Assembly: GCA_963695645.1 (NCBI GenBank)
Contig: CAVOHC010000012.1
Span: 310,001-374,000 of the forward strand
Direction: 5' to 3'
Source: DATBGO01 sp963695645
GTDB taxonomy: Bacteria > Actinomycetota > Actinomycetes > Streptosporangiales > Streptosporangiaceae
Length of the DNA: 64,000 nucleotides
A program made the translations under genes and the position numbers. The notes under the pieces were generated by a model. That model ran no database searches. It saw only the letters and a list, made by a program, of their open reading frames with translations, and was not told where the DNA came from. Positions 51,178 through 60,306 of this stretch are shown here, piece after piece (positions within the stretch are counted from its first letter, which is position 1; every line of letters begins with the position of its first letter).

Positions 51178-52095
51178 CTAGCGACGGTAGCTTTCACAGC
51201 AGCAGTCGGGATGAGGCGGCCATGTCCTTCGGCGCCACTGCCAGGAAGGGAGAACCAGTTCCAGCGTGCCATTGCGCACGGCGTCGGGAACCGCAGCTCC
51301 GTCAATAAATGCGAGTGCCTGGAAGGCGGCCTGAGCAGCGACGGCCGCGGCTAGCGCGGCGTCGCAGGCGACCGGGACCGGCTTGCGGCCGGCGAGCTGG
51401 GCGAGAATGAGCGGCCATGCGGGATCGCGGTCGGTCCTGGCAAGATCAAGACAGCGCAGACAGGCGGTGCGCCCGGGCAGGACGAGCGGGCCGACGACAC
51501 CGATCGCCTCGCCGCCTGATGCGGCCAGATGGGGCGTCTGGTCGCTCATCAGCGCCGCTGACAGCTCGGGATCTGAATACCCGACCAGCACCGCAAGGTC
51601 AGGCAGCACCGAGTCCGCTCCGTCGGACACCATCCCGACACCAGCAGTCGCCAGGATGCTGGCGACCACCGCGGCGATCCGCCCGGTCCCGCGGATCCGG
51701 ATATAGGCGGCGCGTCGGCGCGCAAGTGTGCGGGCACCGCCGTCGCCGTCCCGGCGGGCCAGCGATACGGTTGCTAACTCGGCGGCAAGCCGGGCCCGCA
51801 ACGGCTGCGGCAGCACGCGCAGCGTCCCGGCCGGGAAGTCATCCAGCGCGCCGCCCGCCGCGAGCAGGTCAAGCACCCGCTCCGCTGCCTGGGCTGGAAT
51901 GCCGCGGTCGCGGGCTGCCTGGAGTACCTGAGCATGGTCCCGGCTCCCGTCGAGAAGGCTGATCAGATAGGACACGCCGGCCATGCCGGTCAGCGCCACT
52001 GCCCGGCGCGGGTCGATACCGATCTGCAGTGTGTCGCGGTCCCGCCATACCGGCAGAAGTCCGGGCTTGAGTGCTGGTCTCACGTGGCACAGCAT
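51178..52095 (-). CDS. ThiF/cyclodehydratase-like protein (TOMM-type, function unknown)
   Basis: 305 aa. The N-terminal part (about 10-110) resembles a winged peptide-recognition (RRE-like) domain: RDTLQIGIDPRRAVALTGM, then LDGSRDHAQVLQAA. The C-terminal part is an E1/ThiF-like Rossmann domain (RIRGTGRIAAVVASILATAG) with metal-type cysteines in CLRCLDLARTDRDPAWP and HPDCCC. NCBI names similar proteins as TOMM precursor leader peptide-binding or cyclodehydratase-like proteins, but no peptide precursor or other TOMM enzyme is seen here. It is a conserved single gene next to ABC1 in actinobacteria, so a housekeeping role is likely. Start ATG at 52095 has no good ribosome site. Confidence 0.7.
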   Translation of the reverse strand: MLCHVRPALKPGLLPVWRDRDTLQIGIDPRRAVALTGMAGVSYLISLLDGSRDHAQVLQAARDRGIPAQAAERVLDLLAAGGALDDFPAGTLRVLPQPLRARLAAELATVSLARRDGDGGARTLARRRAAYIRIRGTGRIAAVVASILATAGVGMVSDGADSVLPDLAVLVGYSDPELSAALMSDQTPHLAASGGEAIGVVGPLVLPGRTACLRCLDLARTDRDPAWPLILAQLAGRKPVPVACDAALAAAVAAQAAFQALAFIDGAAVPDAVRNGTLELVLPSWQWRRRTWPPHPDCCCESYRR

Positions 52096-52712
52096 GACAG
52101 GGCGGCCCGACAGTTCGTACCGCGCCGAGGGCTGGCCGCGCCGAGCCCAGCCCCGGGCTGGCCGCGCCGAGCTACGGCCTGACCGCGCCGAGCCCAGCCC
52201 CGGCCTGGCCGCGCCGAGCTACGGCCTGGCCGCGCCGAGCTACGGCCTGGCCGCGCCGAGCTACGGCCTGACCGCGCCGAGCTACGGCTGGCCGGGCCGA
52301 GGCCCCGGGCTGGCCGTGCCGAGTTCTGGCTGGCCGGGCCGAGTTCCGGCTGACCGGATGCGTCAGCGCCTTACACTGGACACCTCAGCACCTGGCGGAG
52401 TCCCCGGGCTTGGGAGTCGTGCTCAGCGCGGGCACTGCCTCCCCGCCCGGCCATACGCTCCCTTCCCCAGAAGCGCATAGGGCGGCCCGGAGACTCCTGT
52501 CACGCGAAGCTAGGCCCGTTAGCCTGGGCGGTCAACACCATGCTGTGGATGTCGCTGTGCAGAAGGTGGGGAAAGCGTGGAGCGTCCCTGTGGACGACAA
52601 TGCGGACACCTGTGAATTCCCCAAGCCCGGAGCGCGGCGCGCCAGGCTTACGCTGGCGTGATCCCGTCCACGAGCTGTGGACGGCAGATTGCCGGGAGCC
52701 GAAAGCCGTGCC
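52096..52712. other. Intergenic region with minisatellite
   Basis: 617 bp between the ThiF-like and DUF2342 genes. 52121-52352 is a degenerate 21-bp tandem array. The remaining 360 bp include a plus-strand open frame continuing the array to 52480, but it has no ribosome site and no globular sequence. I see no RNA gene. Confidence 0.5.
52121..52352. repeat. 21-bp degenerate tandem array
   Basis: Core units gcctggccgcgccgagctac plus one base are perfect or near-perfect at about 52203-52287. Decayed units (with gccgagcccagccccgg, gggccgagttccggct) flank them on both sides. About ten units in all. Confidence 0.85.
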
Positions 52713-54278
52713 TCAGTCCTTGGGCGGCCGATCGTCGCCGACGGCGTCATCGTCTCCGGGGCTGGTTCCGCCCGTAGGGCTGGTTCCGCCCGCGGGGCCG
52801 GCTCCGCCCGCAGGGCCGGCTCCGCCCGCAGGGCCGGCTCCGCCCGCAGGGCCGGCTCCGCCCGCCGGGCCGGTGTCGTCCGCAGAACGGCCGTCCTTCT
52901 GGGTATCCGACTCTAGGTCGGAGATATCCAGTTCGGGGCGGCCGCGCACAAAGGTTTCGGGATCGTCGAGGTCCTCTGTCGTCGGCAGCAGGTCGGGGTG
53001 GGCCCAGATAGCTTCCCGGCCGGATATGCCGCGCGCATCGGTCAGGCCGCGCCAGATAGCCGCCGCCTCCCTGAGCCTGCGCGGCCGGAGCTCAAGGCCG
53101 ACCAGGGTCGCGAAGGTCCGCTCCGCGGGTCCACCTGTCGCGCGGCGACGCCTGATCGCCTCAGCCAGGGCATCGGACTGCGGCAGCCGGTCAGCGGCTG
53201 CGGCCCCCACCACCGTCGCGACCCAGCCTTCCACCAGGGCCAGCATGGTCTCAAGCCTGGTCAGCGCGGCCTTCTGCGCGTCGGTGTCCTCCGGCTGGAA
53301 GACGGCGGCCCCGGCGAGGGCCTCGTTGATGGCCTCCGGGTTTGCGGGGTCGATCTGCGGCATCGCCTCACGGAGCGCGGCGGCGTCCACCGTGATGCCG
53401 CGCGCGTAGTCCTCGACGGCTCCGAGGAGCCGGGCCTTCAGCCAGGGCACATGCGCGAATAGCCGGTGGTGGGCGGCTTCCCGCAGCGCCAGGAACAGCC
53501 TGACCTCGTCCTCGCTTATCGACAGTCCCGCGCCGAAAGCGGCGACCCCGGCGGGCAGTAGGGCGGCAGTGCCATCGGGCGCCAGCGGCAGGCCGACATC
53601 GGTCGAGCTGACGACCTCTTGGGCGAGCGCGCCGACAGCGGAGCCGGTCTGGCCGCCGACCATCATCCCGCCGATCCTGCGCATCATCTCGCCGAGCCCG
53701 CTCAGCGCCCCGAGGCCGCCGCCGCTCAGCGCCGCCATCGCGGAGCGCATCTCGGGCGGCAGTTCACCGCCGAGTTCCTCGGGATCTTCGGCGAGCATCC
53801 CGCTCATGGCATCGACAGCGCGAGCCGCGATCGGGTCGCAGAGCTTGGACCAGACAGGCAGGGTGGCCTCCACCCATTCCGACCTGCTCCAGGCCTGCAC
53901 AGAGCGGATGCCAGTCGGGAACGTGGTGGCGTCCTCAAGCCACAAGTCGGCAAGCCTGATTGCCTCGATCACCTTGCTGCGCTCTACCTGCAGCACGCTC
54001 GGGTCTCCCTTGGCGGCCACCGTCTGCCTGGCCACGTTCTTGGCGAGGTCCCAGTTGACCGGCCCGCCCTGCCAGGACATCAGGTCGGCGAACTGGCGCA
54101 ACGCGTCGGCGAACTGCTGCGGGTCACCGAGGGGCCCAAGGGGCCCCATTGCGCCGCCGGGACCGCCGCCGCCAGGCCCGCCGGGCCAGCCGGAGCCGCC
54201 GCCGGCGGACTCCGGCGAATCGTCACGATCCTTGTCCCGGTCACCGGGCAAACCGAAGCCGAAGGGAGGATCAGTCAT
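52713..54278 (-). CDS. Zinc-dependent metalloprotease-like protein (DUF2342)
   Basis: 521 aa. A Gly/Pro-rich start (15-50) precedes the DUF2342 domain: FADLMSWQGGPVNWDLAKNV, LADLWLEDATTFPTGIRSVQ, WVEATLPVW and LFLALREAAHHRLFAHVPWL, which holds the putative zinc histidines (AHHRLFAH). The C-terminus has an acidic Asp/Glu segment and a (GPAGGA)n tail coded by an 18-bp repeat (52795-52865). The family was once linked to F420 metabolism by co-occurrence, and an fbiC-like gene starts at the end of this window. Peptidase activity is not proven. ATG 54278 with gggag 6 nt upstream; GTG 54290 is an alternative. Rv3195-like position next to the PDZ-Lon and UPF0182 genes. Confidence 0.87.
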   Translation of the reverse strand: MTDPPFGFGLPGDRDKDRDDSPESAGGGSGWPGGPGGGGPGGAMGPLGPLGDPQQFADALRQFADLMSWQGGPVNWDLAKNVARQTVAAKGDPSVLQVERSKVIEAIRLADLWLEDATTFPTGIRSVQAWSRSEWVEATLPVWSKLCDPIAARAVDAMSGMLAEDPEELGGELPPEMRSAMAALSGGGLGALSGLGEMMRRIGGMMVGGQTGSAVGALAQEVVSSTDVGLPLAPDGTAALLPAGVAAFGAGLSISEDEVRLFLALREAAHHRLFAHVPWLKARLLGAVEDYARGITVDAAALREAMPQIDPANPEAINEALAGAAVFQPEDTDAQKAALTRLETMLALVEGWVATVVGAAAADRLPQSDALAEAIRRRRATGGPAERTFATLVGLELRPRRLREAAAIWRGLTDARGISGREAIWAHPDLLPTTEDLDDPETFVRGRPELDISDLESDTQKDGRSADDTGPAGGAGPAGGAGPAGGAGPAGGAGPAGGTSPTGGTSPGDDDAVGDDRPPKD

Positions 54279-54344
54279 CTTTGCTCCCACTCAGGCAGGA
54301 TGGAAGGGTCACGTCCGCCAACGTTATCCCGGGAGTGCTGCACG

Positions 54345-55466
54345 GTGAGCAACCGAGATGCCCAGGTTCGCCAAGGGCAAAGTCCGGACGGGCGGCCTGG
54401 AGCCGCCCGGCGCCGGCGTCCGGTGGTCGCCGTCACCGGCGCGGCGCACGGCGTGGGCCATGCGCTCACGCTGCGGCTGGCCGCCTCGACGCGGATCGGC
54501 CGGGTAGTCGCCATCGACGATCACAGGGGTGACGCGACGGGAGTTACCTGGCGCGTGGTGGACGTGCGCGACCCGGCGCTGGGCGGCCGGTTGTCCGGGG
54601 TCGACGTCCTCGTGCACACCGATATCGACCTTGCGCCAGACGCCGACCACCGGTCGCGGCGCGCGTACAACGTCCGCGGCGCGCAGACGGTGCTGACCGC
54701 GGCGGCGGCCGGGCGGGTCGGCCGGGTGGTGCTGCTGACGAGCGCGATGGTCTATGGCGCCCGGCAGGACAACCCGGTGCCACTGGATGAGGCCGCGCCG
54801 CTGCGCGCAGAGGCTGACGGGAGCGTGGTCGGGGACCTGCTGGAGATCGAGCATCTCGCCCAGCGCTCGCCACGGACCTACCCAGGGATGGCGATCACCG
54901 TCGTGCGGCCTGCCGCGCTGGTAGGCGAGGGCATCGACACCCTGGTGACCAGGCATTTCGAAGCGCCGCGGCTGCTGGCCGTCAAAGGCTGCGCCGCGCG
55001 GTGGCAGTTCTGCCATGTGGATGACCTGGTGTCCGCGCTCGAGCTGGCCGCGGCGGGAGAGGTGACCGGCCAGTTCGCGGTGGGCTGCGATGGCTGGCTG
55101 GAGCAATCGGAGGTGGAAGAGCTATCCGGGCTGCACAGAATGGAGCTTCCGGCCGGGCTGACGCTGCGCACCGCGCAGCGCCTGCACCGGGCCGGGATCA
55201 CACCGGCACCAGTCACCGACCTTCATTATGTCGTATACCCGTGGGTAGTTGACTGCGCGGCGCTGCGGGCGGCCGGATGGCGGCCGGCCTTCGGCAACGC
55301 CGAGGCCCTGCAGGCCCTCCTGGCCGAGCGGTCCGGCCGTCACGCGGTGGCGGGGCGCCGGCTGGACAAGAAGGACGCGACGATCACGGCGGCAGGCGCG
55401 ACGGTCGCGGTGATCGGCACGGCAGCGATCGTCCGCCGGGCCAGGCGGCGGCGGCGCGCGCCCTGA
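54345..55466 (+). CDS. NAD-dependent epimerase/dehydratase family protein
   Basis: 373-aa extended SDR. The nucleotide motif is VTGAAHGVGHAL (TGxxGxxG type), followed by DVRDPAL, YNVRGAQTVL and the region TSAMVYGARQDNP with the Tyr; the catalytic YxxxK is not clearly present, so activity is uncertain. A hydrophobic segment close to the C-terminus (about 348-366) followed by RRARRRRR may anchor it to the membrane. GTG 54345 with gggag upstream. Divergent from the DUF2342 gene. Confidence 0.75.
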   Translation: MSNRDAQVRQGQSPDGRPGAARRRRPVVAVTGAAHGVGHALTLRLAASTRIGRVVAIDDHRGDATGVTWRVVDVRDPALGGRLSGVDVLVHTDIDLAPDADHRSRRAYNVRGAQTVLTAAAAGRVGRVVLLTSAMVYGARQDNPVPLDEAAPLRAEADGSVVGDLLEIEHLAQRSPRTYPGMAITVVRPAALVGEGIDTLVTRHFEAPRLLAVKGCAARWQFCHVDDLVSALELAAAGEVTGQFAVGCDGWLEQSEVEELSGLHRMELPAGLTLRTAQRLHRAGITPAPVTDLHYVVYPWVVDCAALRAAGWRPAFGNAEALQALLAERSGRHAVAGRRLDKKDATITAAGATVAVIGTAAIVRRARRRRRAP

Positions 55467-55477
55467 GCTGGGCGAGG

Positions 55478-55483
55478 TATTTT
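55478..55483 (+). promoter_or_regulatory. -10 hexamer of moaE (leaderless type)
   Basis: TATTTT ends 5 nt before the ATG at 55489. Confidence 0.4.
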
Positions 55484-55488
55484 GCAGG

Positions 55489-55911
55489 ATGGACGTGATC
55501 AGGCTGGCCGAACTGCGCGACACGCCGCTGTCGGCTGACGAGGTGTGCCGCGCCATCATGGATCCGGCTGCGGGAGGTATCGCGCTGTTCACCGGCGCGG
55601 TCCGGGATCATGATCATGGGCGGGGGGTCGTCAGGCTTTCCTACAGCGCTCATCCGTCCGCCGCGACAGAGCTACGGCGGGTGGCCGAGAAGGTGGCGGC
55701 AAGCTACGACGTGTTGGCGCTTGCGGCCGTGCACCGCGTCGGTGACCTGGACGTCGGCGACCTGGCCGTGGTGGTCGGAGCGTCCTGCGTGCACCGCGAC
55801 TCAGCGTTCGACGCCTGCCGTGCCCTCATCGACGAGCTCAAGGCGACCGTGCCGATCTGGAAGCTCCAGGTGTTCAGCGGCGGCGACAGCGAGTGGGTGA
55901 ACAGCGCGTAG
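55489..55911 (+). CDS. moaE: Molybdopterin synthase catalytic subunit
   Basis: 140 aa. MoaE transfers sulfur from MoaD thiocarboxylate to precursor Z to make molybdopterin. Family motifs: GIALFTGAVRDHDHG (TG.VR), the Ala/His stretch SYSAHPSAATELRR, and VGASCVHRDSAF. Lys118 and Lys125 in ELKATVPIWK are the active-site lysines. Normal length. No other Mo-cofactor gene is in the window, so moaD must be elsewhere. It begins 22 bp after the epimerase gene and probably has its own leaderless promoter. Confidence 0.92.
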   Translation: MDVIRLAELRDTPLSADEVCRAIMDPAAGGIALFTGAVRDHDHGRGVVRLSYSAHPSAATELRRVAEKVAASYDVLALAAVHRVGDLDVGDLAVVVGASCVHRDSAFDACRALIDELKATVPIWKLQVFSGGDSEWVNSA

Positions 55912-55914
55912 TCT
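55909..55914 (+). promoter_or_regulatory. -10 hexamer of the PDZ-Lon protease gene (leaderless type)
   Basis: TAGTCT overlaps the moaE stop and ends 6 nt before the ATG at 55921. No Shine-Dalgarno. Confidence 0.5.
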
Positions 55915-55920
55915 TCCCCC

Positions 55921-56955
55921 ATGTCCCGCCGTCTCGTGACGCTGCTGGTGGCCGGAGCCGGAGTGCTTGCCGCGCTGGTGGTCGCCGTGGTCGCACCGGT
56001 CCCTTACGTGGCGCTCACCCCGGGCCCGACGCTGAATACGCTGGGCAGCTCGCGCGGGCAGCCGCTGATCCAGATCAGCGGGCATCCGACCTATCCGGTC
56101 AAGGGGCACCTCAACTTGGTGACGGTGAGCTTCCTTGGCGGCCCCGGAACCCGCTTCAACATCCTCGCGGCCTTGCGAGCCTGGCTGAGCCCGCAAGAAG
56201 CGGTGGTGCCTGCTCAGGAGATCTTCACACCGGGCCAGAGTCAGCAGCAGGTCGCCCAGCAGGACATCGCGCAGATGACGAACTCGCAACAGAGCGCTAC
56301 CGCGGCCGCGCTCTGCCAGCTGGGGATCAGCTTCCACACGGTGGACACCATCCAGGCGACGGCGAAGAGCCTGCCGGCCTTCGGCGTACTGCGCAAGGGC
56401 GATGTCATCACAGCGGTCAACGGCACGCCCGTGACGTGCCGCGCAGACGCCGGGGTGCTCATCCGGCGGGGCAGGCCAGGCTCGCCGGTGCAGCTCACCA
56501 TCGACCGGAAAGGCAAGACCCAGCGAATCCGGCTGGTGACGGCCAATGTCTCTGGCCAGGCCGTGGTGGGCGTGCAGGTAGCGGAGAGCTTTGCGTTCCC
56601 GTTCACCGTGAAGATCAGCCTCGGCGAGGACATCGGCGGCCCGAGCGCCGGCCTCATGTTCGCCCTCGGCATCATCGACAAGCTCACGCCCGCAAACCTC
56701 ACCGGAGGCAAGTTCATCGCCGGGACCGGGGAGATCGAGGCAAACGGCACCGTCGACCCGATCGGCGGGATCCAGCAGAAGATGGTCGGGGCCCGCGCGG
56801 CCGGGGCGACTGTCTTCCTGACCCCGGCCGCCAACTGCCCCGATACGGCCGGCGCGGTGCCGGCCGGGCTGCGCCTGATCAAGGTGAGCACCCTGGCCGG
56901 CGCCATCAGCGCGCTGCAGGCACTGAACGCGGGCCGGGCAGTGCCGTCCTGCTGA
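55921..56955 (+). CDS. Membrane-anchored PDZ-Lon (S16) family protease
   Basis: 344 aa. One N-terminal membrane helix (about 6-30) leads to an extracytoplasmic segment. A PDZ domain (about 135-205: FGVLRKGDVITAVNGTPV) and a Lon-type proteolytic domain follow. The Ser-Lys dyad is Ser242 in GGPSAGLMFALG and Lys287 in GGIQQKMVGA. Rv3194c of mycobacteria has this layout. Substrates unknown. Start as leaderless ATG 55921, 9 bp after moaE. It shares strand and neighbourhood with the UPF0182 gene downstream. Confidence 0.9.
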   Translation: MSRRLVTLLVAGAGVLAALVVAVVAPVPYVALTPGPTLNTLGSSRGQPLIQISGHPTYPVKGHLNLVTVSFLGGPGTRFNILAALRAWLSPQEAVVPAQEIFTPGQSQQQVAQQDIAQMTNSQQSATAAALCQLGISFHTVDTIQATAKSLPAFGVLRKGDVITAVNGTPVTCRADAGVLIRRGRPGSPVQLTIDRKGKTQRIRLVTANVSGQAVVGVQVAESFAFPFTVKISLGEDIGGPSAGLMFALGIIDKLTPANLTGGKFIAGTGEIEANGTVDPIGGIQQKMVGARAAGATVFLTPAANCPDTAGAVPAGLRLIKVSTLAGAISALQALNAGRAVPSC

Positions 56956-57135
56956 CCGGCGCAGGCATCGGCCGGGCCGCTGGAGGCGCCACGCTGATCA
57001 CCGATTCGTTCGGGAACCTTGCTGGCTACCGGTAAGTTGCGTCAGGGAGCACACATCCGTGCGACCTGCCGATGCGGCCTGGGCCCCAGCATGCCGCTCG
57101 CTGCCTGATGGCCGAGGTGACGTAAGGGGGAGGGC

Positions 57136-60090
57136 GTGGCCTTCCGAGCTCCTGGCCAATCAAGGCCGCCCAGCGGCCGGCCGATCGTCTTGCCCCGCTG
57201 GACTAAGTACTTTCTCCCGGCGGCCATCGCGCTGGTCGCCCTGATAGTGATCGTCACGATCGCGGCCGGGGTATCGACTGACTTCCTCTGGTTTCACTCG
57301 ATCGGGTACACCTCCGTCTTCAGCACGACCTACGGCACCAAGTGGGCGCTGTTCATCGTCACGGCCGTGTTCATGGCCGCCGTGATCGGGCTCAACATCT
57401 GGCTCGCCTACCGGCTCCGGCCCACCTATCGCCCGGCCTCGCCCGAGCAGCAGGGACTTGAGGCCTACCGCCTTGTCATCGACCCGCACCGGCGGTTGAT
57501 GCTGGGAGTGGTGCTCGGCCTGATCGGCCTTGTCTCCGGTCTCACCGCCGCGGGCAGCTGGCGTACCTGGCTGCTGTTCGCCAACCGGACCAGTTTCGGC
57601 GTCGTTGATCCGCAGTTCCACCTGGACCTCTCGTTTTTCGTCTTCGTCTATCCCTTCATCAGGATGACGCTCAGTTACCTCTTCGCCGCCGTGCTGCTGT
57701 CCCTGGTTGCCGCCGCGGCCGTGCACTACCTGTACGGCGGATTGCGGCTGCAGCCGCGCGGACAGCGGGCGACTGCGGCGGCCCGTTCCCACCTGTTCGT
57801 GATAGTCGGCGTATTCATGCTGCTCAAGGCGATCGCCTACTGGGTGGACCGGTACGGCATCGATTTCTCGCAGCGCGGAGTCGTGCAGACCGGCGCGTCG
57901 TACACCGATGTCAACGCGGTGCTGCCGGCCAAGACGGTGCTCGCCATCATCGCGGTGATCTGCGCCGCGCTTTTCTTCGCCGGCGCGCTCCGGCGTAGCT
58001 CGATGCTGCCCGCCGTCGGTTTCGGGCTGCTTGTGCTGTCCGCGGTGCTGATCGGCGGGGTGTACCCGGCGATCATCCAGCAGTTCGTGGTCAAGCCGAA
58101 CGAGGCCGCGAAGGAGACCCCGTACCTGAACCGCGAGATCACCAGTACCCGGACCGCCTACGGGCTCAACCGGGTTCAGGTCAGCCAGTACTCGGCAGTA
58201 TCGGCCGAATCCGCCGCCCTGCTGGCCAAGCAGGCAGCCGGGCTGCCCGACGTGCGGCTGCTCGACCAGGGCGTGGTCTCACCATCGTTCCAGCAGCTTC
58301 AGCAGGTCAAGGGCTACTACAAGTTCGCCAACGTGCTGTCCGTCGACAGGTACCCGCTGCCCGGCGCCGCCGTGCCCGTCGACCAGGTCGTCGGGGTCCG
58401 CGACATGTCAGGGCCGCCGGCCGGCCAGGGCAACTGGATCAACAGCCACCTTGTCTACACGCACGGTTTCGGTTTCGTCGCGGCTGCCGCGAACTCGGCG
58501 ACACCTGGCGGCAACCCGGTCTTCACCGAGGGCAATATCCCGCCCGGCGGCGAACTCGGCAATTTCCAGCCCCGGATCTACTTCGGCCAGCAGGAGACGA
58601 GTTACGCCATTGTCGGCGGGCACCAGCAGGAACTCGACTACCCGAGCAGCCAGAACGCAAGCGGCCAGGCGAACACGACCTACTCCGGCGGCGGCGGCGT
58701 TCCGATCGGCTCGCCGCTCAACCGGCTGCTCTACACGATCAAGTTCCGTGAGGTCAACATCCTGCTGTCCGGGGCCATCGACGGCAACTCAAAGATCATG
58801 TACATCAGGGACCCGGTATCCAGGGTGGCCAAGGTGGCGCCGTTCCTGACCCTGGACGGCAATCCCTACCCGGTTATCTCGGGCGGCCAGGTCCTCTGGG
58901 TGGTTGACGCGTACACGACCACGGACAACTACCCGTACTCGCAGCGGCTTGGCCTGCAGCAGGCCACCTCCAACAGCTACAGCCTGGGCGGCGCGGTGGC
59001 AGGCAACGCCGGACAGGTTAACTACATCCGCAATTCGGTCAAGGCGGTCGTGAACGCCTACACCGGGGCCGTCACGCTCTATCAGTGGGGCGGCAACGAC
59101 CCGGTGCTTGACACCTGGAAGAAGACGTTCCCCGGGGTCATCAAGCCGACCAGCGCCATCCCGGCCCGCCTGATGCCGCATCTGCGCTACCCGCCGGTCC
59201 TCTTCGAGGTGCAGCGCCAGGTCCTCGCCCAGTTCCACGTCCAGCAGGCCCAGGAGTTCTACCAGGGGCAGAACTTCTGGGCGGTGCCGATTGACCCGAG
59301 CGGCACGGCGCAAGGCCAGTCGAGCCAGCCGCCCTACTACCTGACCATGACGATGCCCGGCTACACGGGGCCTGAGTTCTCGCTGATGACGACGTTCACC
59401 CCGCGCGGGCGGGCCAACCTGGCCGCCTTCATGGCCGTGGACAGCAACCCGCTGAGTAAGGACTACGGCACGATCAGGATCCTGCAGCTGCCCCAGGACA
59501 CGGCGATCAGGGGCCCGGGGCAGGTCCAGAACGATTTCGAGTCCAACTCCCGGGTCGCCTCCCAGCTGACGTTGCTGCGGCAGGGCGGCTCCCAGGTGAC
59601 GCTGGGTAACCTGATCACCTTGCCCGTCGGCGGCGGCCTGATGTACTTCGAGCCCGTGTACGTATCGCAGTCGGCAGCGGGCAACGGCGGCTCGTATCCA
59701 ACGCTGCAGCAGGTGCTCGTTTACTACAACGGCCAGGTCGGGTTCTCGCCGACGCTGACGGATGCCCTCGCCCAGGCGCTCGGCGTATCCGCGGCCCCGG
59801 CGCCGTCAAGCCCGTCAGGAGGCAGCACAGGCCCCGCCGCCACCTCGGCGGTGCTGCGGTACCTCAGGCAGGCGCAGAGCCTGTATACGGCGGCCCAGGC
59901 GGACCTCAGGAGCGGTGACTTCGCTGCCTACGGCCGCGACATCGCCAAGATGAAAGCGGCGCTCGACAACGCCAGCAAGGCCGCCCAAGGCGGCACGGCC
60001 GCCAGCGGCGGTGCAACCGCGACGCCATCGCCATCGCCATCGGCCTCGGGCTCGATCTCGCCGTCGCCGTCCTCTCGTGCGAGCCCTTAG
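57136..60090 (+). CDS. UPF0182 family large membrane protein
   Basis: 984 aa. Seven membrane helices in the first ~310 residues (from KYFLPAAIALVALIVIVTIA on) precede a large extracytoplasmic domain (about 320-890) with FGQQETSYAIVGGHQQELDYP and EVQRQVLAQFHVQQAQEFYQ, both characteristic of UPF0182 (Rv3193c-like). A C-terminal helical pair and a Ser/Pro tail (about 955-984) end the protein. Function unknown; conserved in actinobacteria next to the PDZ-Lon gene. GTG 57136 with aagggggaggg directly upstream. Confidence 0.92.
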   Translation: MAFRAPGQSRPPSGRPIVLPRWTKYFLPAAIALVALIVIVTIAAGVSTDFLWFHSIGYTSVFSTTYGTKWALFIVTAVFMAAVIGLNIWLAYRLRPTYRPASPEQQGLEAYRLVIDPHRRLMLGVVLGLIGLVSGLTAAGSWRTWLLFANRTSFGVVDPQFHLDLSFFVFVYPFIRMTLSYLFAAVLLSLVAAAAVHYLYGGLRLQPRGQRATAAARSHLFVIVGVFMLLKAIAYWVDRYGIDFSQRGVVQTGASYTDVNAVLPAKTVLAIIAVICAALFFAGALRRSSMLPAVGFGLLVLSAVLIGGVYPAIIQQFVVKPNEAAKETPYLNREITSTRTAYGLNRVQVSQYSAVSAESAALLAKQAAGLPDVRLLDQGVVSPSFQQLQQVKGYYKFANVLSVDRYPLPGAAVPVDQVVGVRDMSGPPAGQGNWINSHLVYTHGFGFVAAAANSATPGGNPVFTEGNIPPGGELGNFQPRIYFGQQETSYAIVGGHQQELDYPSSQNASGQANTTYSGGGGVPIGSPLNRLLYTIKFREVNILLSGAIDGNSKIMYIRDPVSRVAKVAPFLTLDGNPYPVISGGQVLWVVDAYTTTDNYPYSQRLGLQQATSNSYSLGGAVAGNAGQVNYIRNSVKAVVNAYTGAVTLYQWGGNDPVLDTWKKTFPGVIKPTSAIPARLMPHLRYPPVLFEVQRQVLAQFHVQQAQEFYQGQNFWAVPIDPSGTAQGQSSQPPYYLTMTMPGYTGPEFSLMTTFTPRGRANLAAFMAVDSNPLSKDYGTIRILQLPQDTAIRGPGQVQNDFESNSRVASQLTLLRQGGSQVTLGNLITLPVGGGLMYFEPVYVSQSAAGNGGSYPTLQQVLVYYNGQVGFSPTLTDALAQALGVSAAPAPSSPSGGSTGPAATSAVLRYLRQAQSLYTAAQADLRSGDFAAYGRDIAKMKAALDNASKAAQGGTAASGGATATPSPSPSASGSISPSPSSRASP

Positions 60091-60306
60091 CCCCGGCTTT
60101 TCGCTATCCCGCCGCGCGAGCCTGCCGGGCACGGCCAGACTGTCTGCGGCAAGCCGCAAGCATGCCGGGCCGTTCCCGTTCCGGCCTGGACACGGCGCTG
60201 AGGTGGAGGGCGTACGCTCAGACCTGACGGGAAATCCTGAGTAAAACTCGCCTCCGATAGTCCCGTCGCGCCCCAGAAGGGTTTTGTGAAAGGAGCCTGA
60301 CCGGTC

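Noticed and set aside
51178..52095. TOMM/bacteriocin biosynthetic cluster
   Set aside because: Only the ThiF-like protein is present. There is no precursor peptide, YcaO or dehydrogenase nearby, and the gene sits in a conserved housekeeping order.
53619..54344. N-terminal extension of the epimerase gene (615-aa frame)
   Set aside because: It is antisense to the DUF2342 gene. The GTG at 54345 with gggag upstream gives the normal SDR start.
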